Shown one piece after another: positions 16,972 to 25,266 of a stretch of DNA of 64,000 bases. Positions within the stretch are counted from its first letter, which is position 1; each line of letters opens with the position of its first letter. The translations under genes were made by a program, and so were the position numbers. Under the pieces are notes generated by a model. That model was given only the letters and a program-made list of their open reading frames with translations, was not told where the DNA came from and made no database searches. The stretch is from NCBI RefSeq assembly GCF_001570765.1, contig NZ_BCSH01000036.1, forward strand, positions 1 through 64,000, written 5' to 3'. Origin of the DNA: Nocardiopsis listeri NBRC 13360 (GTDB lineage: Bacteria; Actinomycetota; Actinomycetes; Streptosporangiales; Streptosporangiaceae).

Positions 16972-17382
16972 ATGAACATCACACTCTCCACCTGCTTCAT
17001 CGCCGTGGACGACCACGACAAGGCCCTGGCCTTCTACCGCGACGTCCTGGGCCTACAGGTACGCAACGACGTCTCCTTCGAAGGGATGCGCTGGGTCACG
17101 GTCGGCTCTCCCGACCAACCCGAGACCAGCATCGTGCTCGAGCCACCCCTGGCCGACCCGGGAGCCTGCGAGCAGGACCGACAAGCCATGGCCGAACTCC
17201 TGGCCAAAGGGCTACTGCGCGGGGTCATCTTCACCACCGACGACGTCGACGCCACCTTCGAACGCATCAGCTCCGCCGGCGGCGAGGTCCTGCAAGAGCC
17301 CATGGACCAGCCCTATGGGGTACGCGACTGTGCCTTCCGTGACCCGGCCGGCAACATGCTCCGCTTCGACCAGGCCGGGTAG
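16972..17382 (+). CDS. VOC-family (glyoxalase/bleomycin-resistance-like) protein
   Basis: A 136-residue protein with two beta-alpha-beta-beta-beta modules. The first begins LSTCFIAVDDHDKALAFYRD, and the second contains GVIFTTDDVDATFERIS and ends CAFRDPAGNMLRF. Potential metal ligands include an early acidic/His region and Glu near residue 100, but I cannot confirm a full metal site. It follows the broken AraC gene by 9 bp and was probably its regulated partner. The substrate is unknown; annotation as an extradiol dioxygenase or lyase would be guesswork. Confidence 0.8.
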   Translation: MNITLSTCFIAVDDHDKALAFYRDVLGLQVRNDVSFEGMRWVTVGSPDQPETSIVLEPPLADPGACEQDRQAMAELLAKGLLRGVIFTTDDVDATFERISSAGGEVLQEPMDQPYGVRDCAFRDPAGNMLRFDQAG

Positions 17383-17477
17383 CGGCGTCCCGGCCCCACC
17401 ACCCCCGGACGCGGGGCGAAGACGCCGAACCCACACCGCGCATCAGAAGGTCGAGGCGGTGGACCCGGCATGGGTCC

Positions 17478-17924
17478 TCATCCGGTGGATGGTGGATCGT
17501 CCTTGAGCATCGCGGGTGGGCGCACGGGCCAGGCGGGCGCGTACTCCACCCCTTGTTCGGGTGGCAGTGGTCGGTCGGTGCGCGCGTCCACGCACACCGA
17601 CCGCACCGGTTCGGCCCGTTCCAAGGGGTGGAATCGGCCGGCGTGCACCCACCAGCCGCACAGGTGTTTGCGGGCAACGAGTCGCCCGTCGGGCCGAACG
17701 TGTCCGGTGGCGGTGGTGAAGGTGCGCAGTAGTACTCCCACGCGTTCGTGACCGGACACCGCCCGTCGTAGTTCGGTGATCACGGTGGGGTCCTCGATCA
17801 CCACGCGTGTGCTCAGGCGCCGCAGCACGGTGCTCACCCTGGGGCGGATTCTGAGGGTGAGCAGGTGCAGATCGCCGGGCGTGGGGACCAAAAGGGGAGC
17901 CAGGAAGGCCTGATGGTGGCACAT
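17478..17924 (-). CDS. Hypothetical protein
   Basis: An open frame of about 148 residues beginning MCHHQAFLAPLLVPTPGDLH. It is rich in Arg, Thr, Val and Pro, with no hydrophobic segment or known motif; CGWWVHAGRFHPLERAEP is the most distinctive stretch. The frame extends further upstream to 18026, but ATG 17924 follows a purine-poor stretch and is only a guess. An overlapping frame (17443-17922) looks like a shadow. It converges with the VOC gene. I do not recognise the family. Confidence 0.45.
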   Translation of the reverse strand: MCHHQAFLAPLLVPTPGDLHLLTLRIRPRVSTVLRRLSTRVVIEDPTVITELRRAVSGHERVGVLLRTFTTATGHVRPDGRLVARKHLCGWWVHAGRFHPLERAEPVRSVCVDARTDRPLPPEQGVEYAPAWPVRPPAMLKDDPPSTG

Positions 17925-18041
17925 AGGGGCAGTATGCGCCGCCGGGAGGCCTCCGATCGGGTTATCCACAGGCCTACTTTTCCCGACCCCGTACCGGTCC
18001 CGGCGAGGGGTTCGAGCGAGGTTCACCTCCCCCCTTTTTGA

Positions 18042-18208
18042 AACGTTGGGTTTGTAACGTTACTCAATAACGTTATGCACTCATGGCGACGAAACAGACC
18101 TCCGGAAAGCCTCGAATCCTGACCCCCGATAAGTCAATGTTCTAGGAAGTCAGGGCCTCAGGGGGTCTCAGAGCCCACCCGCCACCCCACAGGGGTCCGC
18201 CAACGTTA
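18042..18208. promoter_or_regulatory. Cluster of TAACGTTA palindromes
   Basis: Perfect 8-bp palindromes TAACGTTA lie at 18055-18062 and 18068-18075, with their centres 13 bp apart; further AACGTT cores occur at 18042 and 18202. In DNA this GC-rich the AT-rich repeated dyads stand out and look like operator half-sites. A tiny frame begins eight bases downstream of the second dyad. Confidence 0.45.
18083..18145 (+). CDS. Possible 20-residue leader or truncated frame
   Basis: MATKQTSGKPRILTPDKSMF followed by TAG, beginning just downstream of the TAACGTTA pair. It has no clear ribosome-binding site. It could be a leader peptide or the surviving 5' end of a lost gene. The remaining space to 18550 holds no other credible gene. 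Confidence 0.25.
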   Translation: MATKQTSGKPRILTPDKSMF

Positions 18209-18366
18209 TTCAGCGCAAGACTCAGAGCAGCGAAAACGCGATGGATACACCCACCGCTGTACCAACAGGGTTCGCTCCACCGACGAACATCAAGCCCACC
18301 CCCAGGTCCGGCCTTGGGAAGGCCGCGACGGCCCACAAGGCGGGGCCGCTCACCTCATGAGCATGG

Positions 18367-18395
18367 AAAAAGCCTCCATGGGAGCGCATGGAGGC
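18367..18395 (-). terminator. Rho-independent terminator facing left
   Basis: Stem GCCTCCATG/CATGGAGGC with a six-base loop, followed on the minus strand by TTTTT. No minus-strand gene ends nearby, so it would stop antisense transcription coming from the 18551-19408 side. Confidence 0.65.
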
Positions 18396-18550
18396 ACGAA
18401 GGCTCTCAGAGGGGACGGATCACTCGCACAACTCCGATGCGAGGCGACCGCCTGCCAGAATGCGTGTGTTCGTACGAGCACGTTGTGTGGGCGAGCAAAT
18501 CCGCCGACCCGTGCGATCTGCGCCCCACTCCCGGCACAGAAGGAGACACA

Positions 18551-19408
18551 GTGCTCACCCCCGACCCGATCGATGATCGACTCGGCCCTTTGCGCAGCAC
18601 CCACCCGGTCCAAGTCCACCGTTACCGGAACACCGGCGGCATCGCGCTCGCGATAGCACTCGGCGGTGCCATCCTGCTGAGCCTGATGCTCGCCCACCCC
18701 ATCTTCATCTACGAAGACTATTTCGGTTTCGACTGGATCTTCGCCAGCGTACTCACCACCCTGATCCTCCCCCTGCCCATCGCCGTAGGGCAATTGACCA
18801 GGAAACTACAAAGCGGCAAGGAAGAGACCTTCCTGCTCTACGACCACGGACTCGCGCGCCACACACCCAAGGGCGCACAAAGCTGGACCTGGGAGGAGAT
18901 CTGGCTCCTACGGGTCAACTCCACCAGCACCATGGACGAAGAACCACTCGCCATCTCCCAGCGCCTCAGCCGGCTCCTGGGCCAGGAATATCGTTGCCTG
19001 GTCCGGTTCACCGACGGAGCCAAGATCAGCATCGACGGCCACACCACCAATGGCCAAATGATCGTCCAGGCCCTGCTCACGTACCGGCCCGACGTGCTGG
19101 TCCGGTACCGCTCGGCAGCGTTTCGGCGGACCATGGTCGCGACCCTACCGATCTGCGGCCTGGTCCTCGCGTCCGGCATCGTGCGCAGCTACCTGTTCTT
19201 GAACAACACCGAAACCTCCACCGACTACCACCCCGCCCAAGAAAGATTCTTTCTGCTGGTGGCCACCGGCATGATCGGCTGTTTCCTCGGCATGATGCTC
19301 TGCTTCACCCAGACCGTGCTGATAGGGCGGACCCTGACCCGCGACCACGACCCGCACGAACAAGAGGACGACTCCAGGTTCTGGCGATACCGCAGCCCCC
19401 GCCCCTGA
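18551..19408 (+). CDS. Membrane protein of unknown function (DUF6585-like layout)
   Basis: A 285-residue protein starting at GTG 18551, six bases after AAGGAG. Two hydrophobic helices near residues 30-75 are followed by a soluble module (LLYDHGLARHTPKGAQSWTW, then EEIWLLRV, and later YRCLVRFTDGAKISI) that resembles the PH-like part of DUF6585-type actinobacterial membrane proteins. Two more hydrophobic helices follow. The product is probably an integral membrane protein with a cytoplasmic domain; no enzymatic motif is visible. The family link is tentative. Confidence 0.65.
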   Translation: MLTPDPIDDRLGPLRSTHPVQVHRYRNTGGIALAIALGGAILLSLMLAHPIFIYEDYFGFDWIFASVLTTLILPLPIAVGQLTRKLQSGKEETFLLYDHGLARHTPKGAQSWTWEEIWLLRVNSTSTMDEEPLAISQRLSRLLGQEYRCLVRFTDGAKISIDGHTTNGQMIVQALLTYRPDVLVRYRSAAFRRTMVATLPICGLVLASGIVRSYLFLNNTETSTDYHPAQERFFLLVATGMIGCFLGMMLCFTQTVLIGRTLTRDHDPHEQEDDSRFWRYRSPRP

Positions 19409-19463
19409 GCGCACCGGGCCCCGACCTCGGCACCGAACCCGAGGACCACAACCCCTCGGAGGA

Positions 19464-19494
19464 TTGCATCCCAAGTGGCTTGAGACAGCACGGT
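19464..19494 (+). promoter_or_regulatory. Orphan MerR-type promoter
   Basis: TTGCAT, a 19-bp spacer CCCAAGTGGCTTGAGACAG containing the dyad, then CACGGT. The layout and sequence nearly copy the promoter at 20953-20983 that reads into the intact MerR gene, yet no gene starts on the plus strand here. Confidence 0.6.
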
Positions 19495-19588
19495 GCGCGC
19501 CCCTGACAAATCTTCGCGCCTGGCACAGGCGGGCACAGCAAGGGGTGAGTCCTCAACCAGATACCGACGTTGTGGGACCGTACCCGTG

Positions 19589-20128
19589 TCAGACCCGTTC
19601 CAGGGGCACGTGCGCTCCCTCCGGTTCGCGCACCCCCACCGTCATCCCGGGCTCGACGACGCCCCCCTGCAGCACCACACCCATCACCCCGGCCCGAAGC
19701 ACCAGCACACCCTGATCGTCCCGGTACACCATCTGTTTGAGCAGACCCGGCGAGAACCCGTTGATCTGCGCGCACGGATTGCGCAACCCGGTGATCTCCA
19801 CCCGCGCCGTCCCGAACCCGAGCACGGTACCCCGGGACAGTCCCAGCAGGTCGAGCCCGCGAGTGGTGATGTTCTCGCCCATCTGCCCGGGCGCGACATA
19901 GAACCCGGCCAGGGCGACCTCCTCCAGGAGTTCGACGTGGATCAGGTGCACCTGGCGCAAGTTGGGGCGGGTGGGGTCGACCGCAACTCGTGATCGATGT
20001 TTGACGGTCCTGCCCAGGTGTGCGTCGCCCTGCACCCCCAACCCGGCCAGAAGACGGATTCGTGTCCGAACGGGTTTACCGAAGGTGTGCTCGGGGCTGC
20101 TACCGACCGACTCCACGACGGGGGCCAT
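19589..20128 (-). CDS. MOSC domain protein
   Basis: A protein of about 179 residues with a MOSC (molybdenum cofactor sulfurase C-terminal) domain. Recognisable elements are GVQGDAHLG near residue 35, VHLIHVELLEEV, GQMGENITTRGLDLLGL, and the Cys-containing ITGLRNPCAQINGF. MOSC proteins bind the molybdenum cofactor and take part in sulfur transfer or N-hydroxylated-base reduction. ATG 20128 with GAGGAG eight bases upstream is preferred over GTG 20134. Its 3' end faces the orphan promoter at 19464. Confidence 0.85.
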   Translation of the reverse strand: MAPVVESVGSSPEHTFGKPVRTRIRLLAGLGVQGDAHLGRTVKHRSRVAVDPTRPNLRQVHLIHVELLEEVALAGFYVAPGQMGENITTRGLDLLGLSRGTVLGFGTARVEITGLRNPCAQINGFSPGLLKQMVYRDDQGVLVLRAGVMGVVLQGGVVEPGMTVGVREPEGAHVPLERV

Positions 20129-20401
20129 GGCCACACTCCTCTGGCATGTGTTCCAACGGGCCCCTCAGCCTAGACACCCCGCACCGACCGCTCATCACCC
20201 GCCCCAGCCCGATCCGGCCGGGTCGACTCACGGCACCCACCGAGGAACACGCCCGTTCCGCTCTGCTCTCCGGGGTACCTGTCAACGGGAACGAATATGG
20301 CGGTGGGCCGGAGCAACAGCGCCGACCCGGGCGCACTCGTCCTCCCCTTCCGGCTTACTCGATTCGACATCTTCAAGACCACCGAAGGCCCCCACACTCG
20401 A

Positions 20402-20887
20402 CTATGTCAGCGGACGAGACCATGCCACTTCGCGGTCCAACTGTCCTGTTTCCTTGAACAACCGAACCTGACAGGTCTCACCCAAGACGTTCGCGAGCTC
20501 GTACCTGTCCGCCGGTACGCAACCCAAGCCCCGCCAGAACGGTCCAGAGCGACGACTGAAGAGCCACGCCGTGCACGCGCCCTCCTCCGCGGCCCGCTCG
20601 AACGCGAACCGGGCGAGATCGCCTCCCCTGCCCGCCGAGCGCAGTGAGGGATCGACCGCCACACTCCTGATGAGCGCGTGCTCACGATCGGCACTGATCT
20701 CATAGCCGGTGCTCGCGACGACCTCCCCCTCATCACCACGCTCGACCCAAAGGCGCACGGTCGGTGCATCCAAACCGCTCAGGGTCAGATCGACGACCTT
20801 CAGGAAATCGGCCAACGCCCGGGCATCACTCGGGCCCACCCTGCTCAGGGCGACACTCCTACTCACAGGCCGAGTAAACCACCCCAC
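20402..20887 (-). CDS. GNAT-family N-acetyltransferase (ArsN2-like layout)
   Basis: A protein of up to 161 residues with the GNAT fold. Motif A is IRSVAVDPSLRSAGRGGDLA, where the acetyl-CoA pyrophosphate loop R-x-x-G-x-G/A is slightly altered, and FWRGLGCVPADRYEL stands in motif B. The overall pattern, including the tail LGETCQVRLFKETG, resembles ArsN2-type arsinothricin or small-molecule acetyltransferases, but this is not decisive. GTG 20866 (VSRSVALSRVG) is a reasonable alternative start. Confidence 0.75.
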   Translation of the reverse strand: MGWFTRPVSRSVALSRVGPSDARALADFLKVVDLTLSGLDAPTVRLWVERGDEGEVVASTGYEISADREHALIRSVAVDPSLRSAGRGGDLARFAFERAAEEGACTAWLFSRRSGPFWRGLGCVPADRYELANVLGETCQVRLFKETGQLDREVAWSRPLT

Positions 20888-20952
20888 CCCCGACCCCCGA
20901 CGCAGCAGGGCCCTGGCCGAATCCCACGGCCGCCCCTCTTCTCCCCGAGGCC

Positions 20953-20983
20953 TTGCATCTCAAGTGGCTTGAGAGAGCACAGT
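20953..20983 (+). promoter_or_regulatory. MerR-type promoter with dyad in a 19-bp spacer
   Basis: TTGCAT (-35), spacer CTCAAGTGGCTTGAGAGAG of 19 bp holding the dyad CTCAAG-TGG-CTTGAG, then CACAGT (-10). A long spacer with an internal dyad is the signature of MerR-activated promoters. The predicted start of transcription falls on the ATG at 20990, so the mRNA is probably leaderless and autoregulated. Confidence 0.75.
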
Positions 20984-20989
20984 TACCCC

Positions 20990-21997
20990 ATGAACGACCA
21001 ACAGCCCTACCCCATCGGAGACGCCGCCCGCCGCAGCGGCCTGAGCGTCAGCGCCGTGCGCTTCTACGCCGACGCCGGAATCGTCGAGCCCGCATACCTG
21101 TCGCAGGCCGGGCACCGCCTGTACGACGTCGACACCATCGCCCGCCTGGAACTGGTGCGCACCCTGCGCGAGTTGGACACCGACCTGAACGAGATCCGCC
21201 GTCTGCTCGAAGGCGGCACGACCCTGCACGAGCTGCTCACCACCCACCTGGCCATCGTCGAGCGCCAAGAACGCACCCTACGAGCCAGGAGGGCGGTGCT
21301 GCGGACCCTCATCAAGCAGGGAGCCACGACCGCGCAGGCCGACCTGATGCACAAACTCGTCTCGATGAGCGACGAGGAACGCGAGCAGGTCATCGACGAC
21401 TTCTGGAACGACATCGGCGAGGGCCTCGACGTCCCCGATGGTTTCCTCGACCGTCTGCGCACGATGCGGCCGGTCCTGCCCGCCGACCCCACGGCCGCTC
21501 AGCTCCAGGCATGGATCGAACTGGCCGACCTGGTTCGGGACCCGGCCTTTCGCGACGAGGTCCGCACCTACCTGCACCAGACCTACTCCACGGACGTGGG
21601 CCGGGACATCGCGAGCCCATCCTTCCAGGACTTCATGTACGAGAGCGGGGTCGGGCTCTTCGAGGAGGTCCTGGCCGCACACCGCGCCGGTGAGTCTCCC
21701 CGCTCCCCCTGGGCACAAAAGACCATCACCCGCTTCATGGAGGCGGCCGCCGGGGTGTCCAACACCCCCCTGACCCATCACATCCGTAACCGTCTGGCCG
21801 ACGCCTACCGGCAGATCCCCGATATCAAGCTCCAGGTCGCCGAGGAGGACGCCGCCTCCGAAGGTCCCGTCTATGACACGACCCACGGCAGATACCTGTC
21901 CCTGGTGGCCGCGGTCAACGGGACCGCACCCGAGGTGGACACAACGCCCTACGACTGGATCGCCGAGGCCATGCGCGCCCCGACCGACCACACCTGA
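20990..21997 (+). CDS. MerR-family regulator with large C-terminal effector domain
   Basis: A 335-residue protein. The N-terminal winged helix (YPIGDAARRSGLSVSAVRFY) and dimerisation coiled coil (about residues 75-115) are typical of MerR proteins. A long alpha-helical C-terminal region with repeated FRDEVRTYLHQTY-like helices gives it a TipA-like size and suggests a small-molecule effector. It is expressed from its own MerR-type promoter, probably without a leader. A deleted paralogue with an equivalent promoter lies 1.5 kb downstream. Confidence 0.87.
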   Translation: MNDQQPYPIGDAARRSGLSVSAVRFYADAGIVEPAYLSQAGHRLYDVDTIARLELVRTLRELDTDLNEIRRLLEGGTTLHELLTTHLAIVERQERTLRARRAVLRTLIKQGATTAQADLMHKLVSMSDEEREQVIDDFWNDIGEGLDVPDGFLDRLRTMRPVLPADPTAAQLQAWIELADLVRDPAFRDEVRTYLHQTYSTDVGRDIASPSFQDFMYESGVGLFEEVLAAHRAGESPRSPWAQKTITRFMEAAAGVSNTPLTHHIRNRLADAYRQIPDIKLQVAEEDAASEGPVYDTTHGRYLSLVAAVNGTAPEVDTTPYDWIAEAMRAPTDHT

Positions 21998-22082
21998 GGG
22001 ACCCGCCCACGCGCCCGATGCGCTCCCGGTGACGCGCCGGCAGCGGGGCATCGGCCGCCCGGCCTGCCGGCGGCGAACACGC

Positions 22083-22370
22083 TCACGCGTGCGGTGGGCC
22101 GGGGTTCGGGCTGATCCCCTCCACCACGATCTCGAACAGTCACCGGGCCCGCTCACCCGGGTCGGAATGGCCCTCCGTGGCCAGGGGGACACCCACGGCC
22201 AGCGCGACCAGGTCGTGGACGGTGACGGTCGCCCTCACCTGACCGCTTCGGACGGCACGGTCGAGCAAAGGTCCGCCAGCCTCTTCCAGCGCGGCCGAAC
22301 AGCTGTTCTCGTGCACCGAGCGCGAGGCGGCACCGTCGTAGACCAGCACCGCCGCCAACCCGCACGCCCC
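22083..22370 (-). pseudogene. TetR/AcrR regulator, C-terminal relic
   Basis: The minus-strand frame reads VLVYDGAASRSVHENSCSAA, then LLDRAVRSGQVRATVTVHDL, then RAR-stop-LFEIVVEGISP. This is the ligand-domain end of a TetR/AcrR protein of the SbtR type. An in-frame TGA stands where the family usually has Arg, consistent with a CGA-to-TGA change, and the HTH half is absent. Confidence 0.65.
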
Positions 22371-22460
22371 CACTACGCCACGGACCTGGGGAGCCCCCTC
22401 ACCTCCTTCGCCACCTGGACACGACAGAACCTGCCCACCTAGAACCGAAAAGCGAACGGG

Positions 22461-22491
22461 TTGCGACTCAAGTGGCTTCAACCGCCACAGG
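22461..22491 (+). promoter_or_regulatory. Decayed MerR-type promoter of the broken paralogue
   Basis: TTGCGA, a 19-bp spacer CTCAAGTGGCTTCAACCGC, then CACAGG. The left dyad arm is kept, while the right arm has lost its final G. It is a third copy of the 20953 promoter architecture. Confidence 0.6.
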
Positions 22492-22496
22492 GGCCC

Positions 22497-22690
22497 ATGA
22501 ACGACGACCGACTCCACCCCATCGCAGACGCCGCCCACGGCTGCGGCCTCAGCGTCAGCGCCGTGCGCTTCTACTCCAACGAAGGACTCATTTCACCCGC
22601 CGGCCACAACAGCGCAGGCCATCGCCTGTACACCATCGACGCCATCGCCCGAGCCGACCTGATGCACAAGCTCGCCTCCCCTCTCCAAGC
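22497..22690 (+). pseudogene. MerR-family paralogue with internal deletion
   Basis: MNDDRLHPIADAAHGCGLSV and the following HTH closely match the intact gene at 20990. After YTIDAIAR the frame jumps straight to ADLMHKLAS, which in the intact protein lies about 55 residues later, so the coiled coil has been deleted in frame. Shortly afterwards homology stops where the TnpB relic begins. Confidence 0.75.
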
Positions 22691-22699
22691 AGATCCTGG

Positions 22700-22953
22700 A
22701 CCGCCCCTGTCGAGTGGTGTAGGCATCCGCGACCTTGCCCAGCACCCGCACGGTCGGCTGCGCCGACGACCCGAACCCGGTTTCCAGATCGTGGTGGACG
22801 GCCCCTTTGCAGGGTGTACTTGTCGCGAACTCCGGTGGCTTGAGCGATGCGGCAGGCGCGGTCGGCGGCATCATTACAGGCGTGCAGGATCGCTTGGAGA
22901 GCCTTTGCCTGTTCCGGCGAAGGCAACAACTTGACCCTCACCATCAACCTCAT
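22700..22953 (-). pseudogene. TnpB (IS200/IS605-type) N-terminal relic
   Basis: The minus-strand frame from 22953 reads VRVKLLPSPEQAKALQAILH, then ACNDAADRACRIAQATGVRD, the usual N-terminus of TnpB RNA-guided nucleases. After YTLQ the homology shifts frame and continues as FGSSAQPTVRVLGKVADAYT. The RuvC-like nuclease and zinc finger are absent, so the fragment cannot be active. Confidence 0.75.
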
Positions 22954-23083
22954 GGTCTAATACGCTCCTCACACCCGACCCGGGCATGGGGCCGAATCAG
23001 AGGACCCCTCCGCCTTTTTCCGGTCTTCGATGGTCGGGAAGGGTGGGCGGGGATGTTTCCTCCCGACTTTGAAGGGACCGGGC

Positions 23084-23794
23084 TTGCCCACCCAAAACGC
23101 GGTGAACGACTACGACGACTTCGCCCACGCCTACTCCATCGACAACGAGAACAACCTCACCAACGGCCACTACGAACGCCCGGCCATGATCGACCTCGCA
23201 GGAAACGTGCGGGGCAAACACATCCTGGACGCCGGCTGCGGATCCGGGCCCCTGTCCGCGGCCCTACGCGACCAAGGCGCCACCGTGGCCGGCTTCGACG
23301 CCAGCACCAAGATGATCGAACTGGCCCGCCAACGCCTGGGGCCGGGCACCGAACTGCACGTGGCCGACCTGGGCGGCCCTCTCCCCTTCGACGCCGGCGC
23401 CTTCGACGACGTGGTCTGCTCCCTGGTCCTGCACTACCTCCAGGACTGGAGCGGTGCCCTGACCGAACTCCACCGCATGCTCAGGCCGGGCGGGCGTCTC
23501 ATCGCCTCGGTCAACCACCCCATCATCCACAAGATGATCGACCCCGAGGCCGACTACTTCGCCACCGCCCAGTGGTCGCAAACCCACACCTTCGACGGAC
23601 GGCCCACCACCCTCACCTACTGGCACCGGCCCCTGCACGCGATGACCGACGCCTTCACCCAGGCCGGTTTTCGCATCACCCGCATCAGCGAACCGCCCTT
23701 CTCCCCCCACACCCCCGCAGAACTCATCCCCGCTCAGTTGCAGGGACGCACCTCCTTCCTGAGCTTCCTGTTCTTCGTCCTGCACAAGGACTGA
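23084..23794 (+). CDS. SAM-dependent methyltransferase
   Basis: A 236-residue class I methyltransferase. Motif I is ILDAGCGSGPLSAALRDQGA, followed by acidic motif II (VAGFDAST) and DVVCSLVLHYLQDW with the typical LRPGGRL. The family N-terminus QNAVNDYDDFAHAYS supports a start at TTG 23084, six bases after GAAGGGA; GTG 23102 is the alternative. It resembles UbiE/small-molecule methyltransferases. The substrate is unknown. It precedes a GNAT/APH pair but is separated from it by 87 bp. Confidence 0.85.
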   Translation: MPTQNAVNDYDDFAHAYSIDNENNLTNGHYERPAMIDLAGNVRGKHILDAGCGSGPLSAALRDQGATVAGFDASTKMIELARQRLGPGTELHVADLGGPLPFDAGAFDDVVCSLVLHYLQDWSGALTELHRMLRPGGRLIASVNHPIIHKMIDPEADYFATAQWSQTHTFDGRPTTLTYWHRPLHAMTDAFTQAGFRITRISEPPFSPHTPAELIPAQLQGRTSFLSFLFFVLHKD

Positions 23795-23881
23795 CCCCGC
23801 TCCGGACCGCACCTGCGGATCGGCCCCGCCCTCGCCGGAAAATCCATGGCGATCCCACCGCCCACCCGACATGCTCATCCC

Positions 23882-24397
23882 ATGCGGATCACAGAAGCCA
23901 CCGACGCGGACTGGCCGGCCATCTGGGCCTTCTTCCAACCCATCACCGCCGCGGGTGAGACCTTCACCTACCCCACCGACATGGACCAGGGCCAGGCCCG
24001 CCAGGGGTGGTTGTTGCCCGAACCCGACCACACGGTGGTCGCTCTGGACGAACACGGCACGGTCCTGGGTACCGCGAAGATGAACCGCAACCACATGGGC
24101 AACGCCGACCACATCGCCAGTGCCAGCTACATGGTCGACCCCGCCCACCGTGGCCGCGGTGTGGGCCGTGCTCTGTGCGAGTACACCCTGGATTGGGCAC
24201 ACCGAAGCGGTTGCACCGCGATGCAGTTCAACGCGGTGGTGGCGACCAACACCCGTGCGGTCGGGCTGTACGAGTCACTGGGCTTCGCTGTGGTGGGCAC
24301 CTTGGAGCGAGGGTTTCGCCACCCGACCCAAGGCCACGTGGGATTGCACATCATGTACCGCGCCCTGGATCATGCCCCCGCCCGAGCACGCCGATGA
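23882..24397 (+). CDS. GNAT-family acetyltransferase
   Basis: A 171-residue GNAT protein. The acetyl-CoA loop is in SYMVDPAHRGRGVGRALCEY, preceded by a central beta strand, and motif B is AVGLYESLGFAVVGTLERGF. The pattern is that of phosphinothricin/L-amino-acid or RimI-like acetyltransferases. ATG 23882 begins MRITEATDADWPAI, the usual family start. Its stop overlaps the start of the phosphotransferase by four bases, so the two form an operon, possibly for resistance or modification of one compound. Confidence 0.85.
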   Translation: MRITEATDADWPAIWAFFQPITAAGETFTYPTDMDQGQARQGWLLPEPDHTVVALDEHGTVLGTAKMNRNHMGNADHIASASYMVDPAHRGRGVGRALCEYTLDWAHRSGCTAMQFNAVVATNTRAVGLYESLGFAVVGTLERGFRHPTQGHVGLHIMYRALDHAPARARR

Positions 24398-25266
24398 GTA
24401 CCCGCCCACAAGTGGAAGAACTCGTGCGCGCGGTGGCCGCCCGCCACCGCATCACCCACCACCGCATCCGAACCCTGCCGGTGGGGGAGGCCAACCACGT
24501 CCTGGCACTGGGCTCCGATCTGGTCCTGCGCATTCCCCGCCTGCACGAACACGCCCGGGACCTGGCCAAGGAGGCCGAACTCCTGCCCCTGGCCCACACC
24601 GCCCGGGTGGGCACCCCGGCCCTGGTCGAATACGCCACCACCCCCGTGCCCTACCTGCTACAGACTCGCCTGCCCGGCACCGACCTGGCCACCCGCACCC
24701 CCACACCCGCTCTGCTGCGAGAGCTGGGCACAAGGATGGGACGCCTGCACCACCTGCCCACCGCGAACCTTCGCACTCCACCACAACAGACCGAGTCCAC
24801 CGATCCGACCGATCTACTCCAACACCTGCACCACACCGGCATGCTCGACACCGACACCACCGCCTGGTGCCAGGACCTGCTGCACCGCCTGAACGACGCC
24901 CACCCCGCCCCTGGGTCGGTGTTGATCCACGGCGATCTGTCTCCCACCAACCTGCTCGCCACCCCCGACGGCGCCCTGTCGGGGATCGTGGACCTGGGGG
25001 AGGCGGCTGTGGCCGAGGCCGCGGTGGACTTCGCCAAACTCCCACCCCATTGGCTGCCCGAGGTTTTGGTCGGCTACCCCCACCCACCCGAAACAGAACA
25101 CGCCTGGCGTTCCCGAGTCCTGTTGCACCACCTGACCTGGGCCCTGGCCCGACTGAGCCGGCCCCGCCCCCGACCGGGCCGGCGCCACTGGAGCGCCCCG
25201 CCCGCATCCCGCCTGCTCGCCCTGATGCGCCTGTTGAGCACCCACCCCCACTGGGCCCCCACCTAA
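24394..25266 (+). CDS. Aminoglycoside phosphotransferase-family kinase
   Basis: A 290-residue APH-fold protein. The N-lobe has LPVGEANHVLALGSDLVLRI, the catalytic loop is LIHGDLSPTNLL (HGDxxxxN), and the metal-binding Asp lies in GIVDLGEAA. The family includes aminoglycoside kinases as well as homoserine, choline and other small-molecule kinases, so antibiotic resistance is not proven. It is coupled to the GNAT upstream by an ATGA overlap. The C-terminus is Arg/Pro-rich. Confidence 0.83.
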   Translation: MSTRPQVEELVRAVAARHRITHHRIRTLPVGEANHVLALGSDLVLRIPRLHEHARDLAKEAELLPLAHTARVGTPALVEYATTPVPYLLQTRLPGTDLATRTPTPALLRELGTRMGRLHHLPTANLRTPPQQTESTDPTDLLQHLHHTGMLDTDTTAWCQDLLHRLNDAHPAPGSVLIHGDLSPTNLLATPDGALSGIVDLGEAAVAEAAVDFAKLPPHWLPEVLVGYPHPPETEHAWRSRVLLHHLTWALARLSRPRPRPGRRHWSAPPASRLLALMRLLSTHPHWAPT

